A stretch of DNA of 11,380 bases. It comes from Candidatus Heimdallarchaeota archaeon (GTDB lineage: Archaea; Asgardarchaeota; Heimdallarchaeia; Heimdallarchaeales; Kariarchaeaceae). Under the pieces are notes generated by a model. It was not told the origin of the DNA, did not search any database, and saw only the letters and a list, made by a program, of their open reading frames with translations. Positions 6,505-11,380 of this stretch are shown here, one piece after another. Where the stretch lies: positions 1-11,380 of the forward strand of contig JALUTL010000235.1 in NCBI GenBank assembly GCA_027016475.1, in the 5' to 3' direction. The first letter of the stretch is position 1; the number at the start of each line of letters is the position of its first letter. The position numbers were made by a program, and so were the translations under genes.

Positions 6505-8214
6505 GTGATACAATTTCCTGTTTCTTCAGATTTTGATGAGGAAGTATTTAGACATCTAAATTGGACAGAAGCAGAAATACTCATTGCAAAATGGTTATCC
6601 AAGCAGAGAATTCCACCAATAGAACAGGAAGGAAGAACACTTGAAAGAATTTGGGGGCAACTTGAACTTTTACAAGGAGCGAAAAGATTGGATTTCCTCG
6701 TTTTTTTTGACGATCTTTTGCTAGTAGTCGAAGTGAAGGGGTTTGAAAAACTTGAAAACATCCCTCCTCCTATGAATGACAACAACCCATGGGCACAATG
6801 TCATGAATATAAGCACGAACTGATCGAACAAATAGGTGGATATCTGCCTGTAGCTGGCATAGTTGCATTTCCCTACATTTCAAAATCCACTAATGTTGCA
6901 AAGGCATTAAAAAGCAATGGTGAGCAAATATACAAAATTGGAACTTGGTTTGCAGAAGATCTTAAAAAATTCAAGATTGGTGATCTCATTGTCTATGCCA
7001 AACAATTCGTTGGAAATAAGGTATCAAATCCGAACATGATATGTGCTATGTATAACCTTATTCCTGACATTTTTGTCAAAAAAATTGAAAATTGTATCCC
7101 TGAATTAACTCTATATGCATTGGAAAAAGAACAATTGTCGATAGCCCAGAATTTGGATTTTAAAGATGACAGAATCGTTTATGGTGTTGCTGGTAGCGGA
7201 AAAACATTTCTTCTCCTAAATAAGGCACGCCAGCTTTCATCCATTTTTGAAGGATTTGGATGGAAAATTTTAGTGCTTTGTTACAACAAACCTTTGCAAA
7301 TTTATCTGAAGCATGAGCTTTCTTCACCAAACATTGAAGTTCGAACTGTTCTTTCATGGTTTCTCTATGTGATCAAAAAGTGGAATGATCAACAGCTTTT
7401 ACAGGAGTTGGCAAAATACGAAAATACTGATGAATTCTTTGACAGACTTGTCAGTCTTGTGAGAAAAGGAATTGAACAAGGATTTCCTTTGCCAACGTAT
7501 GAAGCCATACTGATCGATGAGGGTCAGGACTTTGATAAAGATTGGTATAAATTAATTCGGGCTGCTTATAAACATGAGAAATTATCGCTTTTTGCTGTTT
7601 ATCTTGATGGATTGCAAGCAATTCATACTAGAAGAGAAAATCGATTCAGGTGGAGTGAAGTTGGGATATCTGCACGAGGACGAACTAAATATTTAAGGAA
7701 AAACTATCGAAATGCATCCCGAATTGCAGAATATGCTCTGAAGCAGGCAAAAGCATATGTTGATTCAATGGGTGAGGGAGACCCTGAAAAACCTGATTAC
7801 ATCTTGCTTCCACAGAATTTCGGACGATTGGGAGGGCAAGTCATTGAACACAGTTCCAATAGAAAACAACTTGGAAGCCTGATTGCGTCGATTCTTGCAA
7901 GTAAAGAAATCTATCACACTGCCATGATTATATATGACAAAATTCCAGACATTGATCAGCTGGCAGACAACATTATGTTCCATCTGTCAAAGCTAAAAAT
8001 TTCACCATTGCAAATTATTTTTTCCCCTTCTGGTTCCACAATAGATGCTATTCCAACTGATTCAATAATTCCTCTTTTGTCTGTTTATCGAAGCAAGGGC
8101 TTAGAAGCCGATTTGGTTATCTTCATTTATTCCAACGAAACGCCAATTTCCCTAAAATATGTAGCCATTACAAGGGCGAGGGAAACGCTTTTTATGGTAT
8201 CTGTCACAACTTGA
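6505..8214 (+). CDS. Predicted nuclease (NERD-like, PD-(D/E)XK) fused to a superfamily 1 UvrD/Rep-type helicase
   Basis: This 569-residue protein has an N-terminal nuclease-like domain and a C-terminal helicase core. In the first, RLDF (Asp63), VVEVKGF (Glu76, Lys78) and downstream Gln/Glu helices match the PD-(D/E)XK arrangement of nuclease-related (NERD) domains. The helicase has Walker A GVAGSGKT (227-234), Walker B ILIDEGQD (335-342), motif III YLDGLQ (367-371), motif IV LRKNYRN (397-403), motif V with YRSKGLEADLVIF (528-540) and motif VI YVAITRARETL (552-562). It should move on DNA or RNA with ATP and cut it. The GTG start is forced by an in-frame TAA at 6499-6501. It has its own promoter and converges on homoserine dehydrogenase with a 14-base gap. 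Related nuclease-helicases act in phage defence or in repair. No partner gene is next to it, so either role is inference. Confidence 0.85.
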   Translation: MIQFPVSSDFDEEVFRHLNWTEAEILIAKWLSKQRIPPIEQEGRTLERIWGQLELLQGAKRLDFLVFFDDLLLVVEVKGFEKLENIPPPMNDNNPWAQCHEYKHELIEQIGGYLPVAGIVAFPYISKSTNVAKALKSNGEQIYKIGTWFAEDLKKFKIGDLIVYAKQFVGNKVSNPNMICAMYNLIPDIFVKKIENCIPELTLYALEKEQLSIAQNLDFKDDRIVYGVAGSGKTFLLLNKARQLSSIFEGFGWKILVLCYNKPLQIYLKHELSSPNIEVRTVLSWFLYVIKKWNDQQLLQELAKYENTDEFFDRLVSLVRKGIEQGFPLPTYEAILIDEGQDFDKDWYKLIRAAYKHEKLSLFAVYLDGLQAIHTRRENRFRWSEVGISARGRTKYLRKNYRNASRIAEYALKQAKAYVDSMGEGDPEKPDYILLPQNFGRLGGQVIEHSSNRKQLGSLIASILASKEIYHTAMIIYDKIPDIDQLADNIMFHLSKLKISPLQIIFSPSGSTIDAIPTDSIIPLLSVYRSKGLEADLVIFIYSNETPISLKYVAITRARETLFMVSVTT

Positions 8215-8228
8215 TCTCTAAAAGCTTA

Positions 8229-9176
8229 TCATTTATAAAAAATCTCTCCACCTTCGACTATTGCAAATAGATTTTGAAGTATTGCACTAGCCGTCGATTG
8301 CTTGCCTGCTCCGCTTCCAGTAATTTTGATGGGGCCTGAAAGCTCTCCAGTAATTACTATTCCATTTTCTTCATGATTAATTCCATAAAGAAAATCGCCG
8401 TACAAAACACTTTGATTTTTTACAAATGCCAAACCTGCGTTGTCTGCCCAACAGACTTGCTTGTATCTCTTGCCTGTATCTTTTGACGATATGATTTCGT
8501 GATTTATTTCATCTATCCCCTCCAACTCAATTTGATTCAGTTCAAGAGTCCATTTGCATTCTCTGGCAAGAATGAATAGTTTGCAGGCTGCATCTTGGCC
8601 GGAAATGTCATACCATTCATCCTTTTCGGCAATGCCTATTTGTTTTGCTTCTTCAATTGCTTCTGAAAGATCATGTCCTTGCTCTAGCTTTCCAATAATA
8701 TAGTTGGAAGTTCCATTGAGAATTGCTCTTATATTCAATATCCTTTGATGCCTTGAAAGCACACGAACTAGCTCAATTATTGGTATTCCGGCTCCCACAG
8801 CAGCTTCATACAAAAAATGCACCCTGTTCTCTGTTGCCGTTTCAATCAGCTCATCATAATGCAGGGCAACAAGTTGCTTATTTGCTGCAATAATATGCTT
8901 TCCGTTTCTCATGGCACTTAGCAGATGGCTGGCATATTCAGTTCCAGTTGCTGCTTCAATAATTACATGCACATTCTTGCATGCAATCAGAGTTTCCAGT
9001 GGAACAAGCAGTTCAACAATATCCAAATGAAGATCCCAGTGCTTGACAGAAACTGCAACGACTTCAATCTGCACACCATAAATTTTGCCCCATCTGCCTG
9101 CATAGTGCTTTATCAACTCATGGACATTCCTGTTGACATTTCCATAACCCAGAAGTCCCACATTGATCCTTTTCAT
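8229..9176 (-). CDS. hom: Homoserine dehydrogenase, without ACT domain
   Basis: This enzyme reduces aspartate-4-semialdehyde to homoserine with NAD(P)H, the branch point to threonine and methionine. From the ATG at 9176 it has 315 residues, the short form without a C-terminal ACT regulatory domain. It has an N-terminal Rossmann fold (INVGLLGYGNVN), the conserved IIAANKQL with Lys100, LYEAAVGAGIPII (122-134), ILNGTSNYII (152-161) and GQDAACKL with Asp195 and Lys199 at the catalytic site, and it ends with GSGAGKQSTASAIL. In the Rossmann loop the usual third Gly of GxGxxG is Asn15. The ATG at 9176 overlaps the upstream stop as TGATG and has GGGGGGA five bases before it. An ATG at 9182 would add two residues and lies inside that ribosome-binding match. 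It is the third gene of the threonine synthase operon and is probably translationally coupled. Confidence 0.92.
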   Translation of the reverse strand: MKRINVGLLGYGNVNRNVHELIKHYAGRWGKIYGVQIEVVAVSVKHWDLHLDIVELLVPLETLIACKNVHVIIEAATGTEYASHLLSAMRNGKHIIAANKQLVALHYDELIETATENRVHFLYEAAVGAGIPIIELVRVLSRHQRILNIRAILNGTSNYIIGKLEQGHDLSEAIEEAKQIGIAEKDEWYDISGQDAACKLFILARECKWTLELNQIELEGIDEINHEIISSKDTGKRYKQVCWADNAGLAFVKNQSVLYGDFLYGINHEENGIVITGELSGPIKITGSGAGKQSTASAILQNLFAIVEGGEIFYK

Positions 9177-9454
9177 CAACATCCCCCCGAAACAGAAGGA
9201 ATAAAGTCAATGACATCAGTTGATTTAAGCTCCGTATCCAGCCCCTGAAGAAACCTGATATCCTCTCCGTTAACATAGATGTTGATGTAGCGTCTGATTT
9301 GTCCGTTGTCCAGCACCCGTTTCGAAAAGGTTTCGCCATATCGGTTGCTGAGAGCCTCCAATAATGAACGGATACTGCCTTTAAATTCAATTGAAACAGA
9401 TGATTCATTGTTGGTTATGCTTCGCAATATTGTAGAGAAGTTTACAGTTACCAT
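9176..9454 (-). CDS. Ubiquitin-like sulfur-carrier protein (MoaD/ThiS/SAMP type) ending in Gly-Gly-Cys
   Basis: This 92-residue beta-grasp protein is a predicted sulfur carrier. In such proteins the C-terminal Gly is adenylated by an E1-like enzyme and converted to a thiocarboxylate that donates sulfur. Family signs are SIRSLLEALSNRYG (28-40), YVNGEDIRFLQGLDTELKSTDVIDFIP (60-86) and the Gly-Gly near the end. The codons read Ser-Gly-Gly-Cys-stop, so one Cys follows the Gly-Gly that is normally terminal. If this is right, the Cys must be removed before activation, or the protein works in another way. A strong ribosome-binding match, GAGGTGG, lies four bases before the ATG (plus-strand 9459-9465). 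The gene sits between threonine synthase (14-base gap) and homoserine dehydrogenase (TGATG overlap), which suggests sulfur transfer in homoserine-derived amino-acid synthesis rather than molybdopterin or thiamine synthesis. Confidence 0.88.
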   Translation of the reverse strand: MVTVNFSTILRSITNNESSVSIEFKGSIRSLLEALSNRYGETFSKRVLDNGQIRRYINIYVNGEDIRFLQGLDTELKSTDVIDFIPSVSGGC

Positions 9455-9468
9455 TTTGCCACCTCACA

Positions 9469-10686
9469 TCACACTGCAATTTCTAGGCTTTCAGAATTCT
9501 CAATCGCTGTGTCAAGAAATTGTCTTGTTGTGTCCAAAGTCTTATAGCCATGTCCAGTCAAAGCAACGACCACTACTTCTGATCTATCAATTTTTCCATC
9601 CTCTGCCTTGCGTTTGACGGAAGCCAAAGCGCATCCTCCAGTCTGCTCCACAAACAGTCCTTCTGTTTTGGCTAAAGCTAATTGGGCTTCTACAACTTCT
9701 GCATCGGAGGGATTGTCTCCCCATCCTCCTGTCCTGCGAATGATGTCCAATGCCTCATAGCCTGAAGCTGGATCGCCTATAGCCAAGCTTTTCACAATGG
9801 TGTCTGGATATTTTATGGGACTGATTTCATTGCTTCCTTTCAAGTATGCGTTGACAATAGGTGAACAACCAAATGGCTGGGTGCCGGACAGCCTTGCTTT
9901 ATCCCCTTTAGAAACCACACCAAGGGAAATCAATTCTTCATATCCTCTATTAACTGCATCCAACAACGCACCAGACCCAAGAGGAATTACAATGTGATCC
10001 GGGTGTGACCAATTCAATTGTTCCAATATTTCAAAAATCAATGTCTTTGACCCTTCTACATAAAATGGACGCAAGTTAATGTTGACTATGCCCCAGCCAT
10101 ATCGATCGGCTATCAGGTTTGCTTTGCGATTAACTTCATCATACGTATCGCCCAATTTATAAATTGTTCCTCCAAATATTCGTGTAGTATCAAGTTTTGA
10201 TGAATCAAGACCATTGGGAACGAAAATATATGATGGCAAACATGCAAGAGATGCTGCCGCTGCAGTTGCAGCCGCCAAATTTCCTGTGGATGCACATCCC
10301 ACCGCTTCCAAACCAAAATGAACCGCTGAAGCAACTCCTAAACTTGCAGGCCTGTCTTTGAATGAACCTGTTGGGTTTACTGTGTCGTCTTTCAGAAAAA
10401 GATTCTTCAGCCCCCATTTTTCGCCCAATCGATGCGCTTTCCTAAGCGGAGTAAATCCGGAATGGATTCCAACAGATCCATTATAAAATGGCAACAGCTC
10501 TTTGTATCTCCAAATGTTGTGTGACCTTGTTTCAATCTTCTCCCGTAAATATCGCCCCAACTTTTCGTAGTCATATTGAACATTCAATGCCGCAAAGCAA
10601 TTGCCGCATGCATTTCGGACACTCAAATCATACTCTTTGTTACAGTTTGTGCAAATCAATCTTCTTGCAAACGTCATTTTCATCAT
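9469..10686 (-). CDS. thrC: Threonine synthase (PLP-dependent, fold type II)
   Basis: This enzyme converts O-phosphohomoserine to threonine and phosphate. The protein has about 405 residues. An N-terminal Cys-x2-Cys...Cys-x2-Cys cluster (12, 15, 27, 30) followed by VQYDYEKL is common in archaeal threonine synthases. The PLP-binding lysine is Lys110 in NPTGSFKDRP. CASTGNLAAA (131-140) binds the cofactor phosphate side, and GSGALLDAV (237-245) and QTGGCALASV (348-357) are further PLP-fold elements. Possible starts are ATGs at 10686, 10683 and 10677. AAAGGA lies just before the first, so it fits the third ATG best by spacing, and the true start may be 10677. It is the first gene of an operon with the sulfur carrier and homoserine dehydrogenase; homoserine kinase is not in view. 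Fold type II also includes cysteine synthases that accept sulfur from carrier proteins, so a second activity is conceivable. Confidence 0.93.
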   Translation of the reverse strand: MMKMTFARRLICTNCNKEYDLSVRNACGNCFAALNVQYDYEKLGRYLREKIETRSHNIWRYKELLPFYNGSVGIHSGFTPLRKAHRLGEKWGLKNLFLKDDTVNPTGSFKDRPASLGVASAVHFGLEAVGCASTGNLAAATAAAASLACLPSYIFVPNGLDSSKLDTTRIFGGTIYKLGDTYDEVNRKANLIADRYGWGIVNINLRPFYVEGSKTLIFEILEQLNWSHPDHIVIPLGSGALLDAVNRGYEELISLGVVSKGDKARLSGTQPFGCSPIVNAYLKGSNEISPIKYPDTIVKSLAIGDPASGYEALDIIRRTGGWGDNPSDAEVVEAQLALAKTEGLFVEQTGGCALASVKRKAEDGKIDRSEVVVVALTGHGYKTLDTTRQFLDTAIENSESLEIAV

Positions 10687-10698
10687 TCCTTTTGGAAT
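10685..10698 (-). promoter_or_regulatory. Small hairpin over the threonine synthase ribosome-binding site
   Basis: On the minus strand ATTCC-AAAA-GGAAT forms a perfect 5-bp stem that covers AAAGGA and reaches the first ATG. The stem is short and AT-rich and could occur by chance. If it forms, it would favour initiation at the third ATG or reduce translation. Confidence 0.25.
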
Positions 10699-10960
10699 AG
10701 TTTATGGCCTTTCTGGAATTTAGGAAGTTATTGCCGAAATTTTTGCATATTTTTATCTCTGCCCAAATTCCAATACCACGTTGATAAATGGATGAAGCAA
10801 TGGTGTTTTTAAGAGTTTTTGTCAATTCAATTCTTATTGGAATGTCTCCTTTTCCTTATTCCGATTTTCAATTGCCTCACAAACAGTCAAACGGCTCTTT
10901 GCTATTCCCAAGAACAAATCCACTTTACTATGCTCTTGGTAAATGGCTATTGATTCTTCT
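10687..10960. other. Intergenic region between the luciferase-like gene and the threonine synthase operon
   Basis: This stretch of 274 bases contains the putative promoter and ribosome-binding region of the threonine synthase operon. I see no convincing gene, tRNA, large palindrome or repeat in it. Open frames crossing it on both strands lack recognisable protein features and overlap neighbouring genes. Confidence 0.5.
10747..10757 (-). promoter_or_regulatory. Possible TATA element of the threonine synthase operon
   Basis: The minus strand reads GATAAAAATAT, similar to the GATAAATAATC elements of the KH and dehydrogenase genes. It predicts initiation near 10727 and a leader of about 40-50 bases. 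Unlike the leaderless genes here, this one has a ribosome-binding sequence, which agrees with a leader. Confidence 0.4.
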
Positions 10961-11380
10961 CTACAATTGCGACATGATTGAATCCTTGAATTTTTCTATA
11001 GGATCTCCTTTGTCATAGACGGGACTTACCACCATCATGGAAATTCCTAGGTCTTTCAATGCTTGAATTTTTTCTGTGATAATTTCTGGTGTACCAATCA
11101 GGTACTCTTTCATTATCTCTTTTGGCTGTATGTCAAACCTATTCGCCAAATCTTTTGCCATGCGGCTTGCTTCATCCTCTGTATCGGCTATTCTTACTGA
11201 ATCAAATCCTGACATTGTATAGCTTTCAATATTTTTTCCAAGATTTTCAACTTCCTGCGTAAATGCATTCATTATGGCAGTCATTTTGGAGATCCCTCTT
11301 TCGGCAATGTTCATCCCATCTGCGTACTTGGCTGAAATTTTCCGAATACGCGGTTTACTTCCTCCCACTATGATTTTCAT
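10961..11380 (-). CDS. Luciferase-like monooxygenase / F420- or FMN-dependent oxidoreductase, C-terminal part
   Basis: The 139 visible residues are the C-terminal part of a luciferase-like (LLM family) TIM-barrel flavin enzyme. The start of the fragment, IIVGGSKPRIRKISAKYADGMNI, matches the family motif in which a Gly-Gly-Ser loop binds the cofactor phosphate and is followed by AxxADGxN. This normally lies around two-thirds along a protein of 300-350 residues. The rest contains the family's helical segment with EIMKEYLIGTPEIITEKIQALKDLGISMMVV, typical of F420-dependent members. The reading frame reaches the window edge, so the Met there is internal and the start lies outside. The substrate cannot be told. 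It ends in TAG 274 bases before the threonine synthase operon on the same strand and is probably a separate unit. Confidence 0.85.
   Translation of the reverse strand: MKIIVGGSKPRIRKISAKYADGMNIAERGISKMTAIMNAFTQEVENLGKNIESYTMSGFDSVRIADTEDEASRMAKDLANRFDIQPKEIMKEYLIGTPEIITEKIQALKDLGISMMVVSPVYDKGDPIEKFKDSIMSQL

Noticed and set aside
9177..9182. ATG at 9182 as the homoserine dehydrogenase start
   Set aside because: It overlaps the likely ribosome-binding GGGGGGA. The ATG at 9176 gives the usual N-terminus, correct spacing and a TGATG overlap.
8925..9248. 107-codon plus-strand frame
   Set aside because: It is antisense to homoserine dehydrogenase and the sulfur carrier, which have strong family matches and proper start signals.
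10788..11018. 76-codon plus-strand frame near the right edge
   Set aside because: It overlaps the 3' end of the luciferase-like gene in antisense and shows no recognisable protein features or start signal.
11378..11380. Met at the window edge as the true start of the luciferase-like gene
   Set aside because: The motif right after it normally lies deep inside the protein, so the gene continues beyond the window.
1..11380. tRNA, rRNA, CRISPR array or insertion sequence
   Set aside because: I looked for cloverleaf arms, short regularly spaced repeats and transposase motifs. The only regular repeats are the coding CARDB units.

Overview
The window is archaeal. It encodes the large subunit of the archaea-specific D-family DNA polymerase, an archaeal Dim2/Pno1 ribosome-biogenesis KH protein and a TrmB-type regulator. 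Several genes have a TATA element about 25 bases upstream of their first codon, the layout of leaderless archaeal transcripts. PolD argues against most Crenarchaeota (Thermoproteota in the strict sense). The AT-rich, ordinary-looking proteins suggest a mesophile. A Nitrososphaerota (Thaumarchaeota) or neighbouring lineage is my best guess, but nothing here fixes the lineage.

Layout. At 1-1253 (+) is the 3' part of the PolD large-subunit gene. It begins inside an intein whose LAGLIDADG domain is visible, and the intein ends exactly before the catalytic Cys-Asp-Gly-Asp motif. Converging on it with a 4-base gap is a TrmB-like regulator (1258-2109, -), followed upstream by the Dim2/Pno1 KH protein (2233-2892, -). 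A 220-base divergent region (2893-3112) separates the KH gene from an aldehyde dehydrogenase of the 2-hydroxymuconic/2-aminomuconic semialdehyde dehydrogenase type (3113-4564, +). That region holds two identical 11-bp promoter elements in opposite orientation, plus a third TATA box followed by two perfect hairpins, which may be a small RNA. Next comes a secreted, membrane-anchored protein with four CARDB-like repeats (4666-6417, +), and then a predicted nuclease plus superfamily 1 helicase (6505-8214, +).

The right part is on the minus strand. Threonine synthase (10686-9469), a small ubiquitin-like sulfur-carrier protein (9454-9176) and homoserine dehydrogenase (9176-8229) form a tight operon, with gaps of 14 bases and then a TGATG stop/start overlap. 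Homoserine dehydrogenase makes homoserine. After phosphorylation by a kinase not in this window, threonine synthase makes threonine. The sulfur carrier between them suggests a link to sulfur-amino-acid synthesis from the same homoserine branch. Its C-terminus is Gly-Gly-Cys rather than the usual exposed Gly-Gly. A truncated luciferase-like flavin/F420 oxidoreductase (10961-11380, -) closes the window.

The best candidates for something undescribed are the threonine synthase / sulfur carrier / homoserine dehydrogenase operon with its masked carrier tail, the structured element at 2963-3080, and the single-gene nuclease-helicase, which may be a defence or repair enzyme. I saw no tRNA, rRNA, CRISPR array or insertion sequence.
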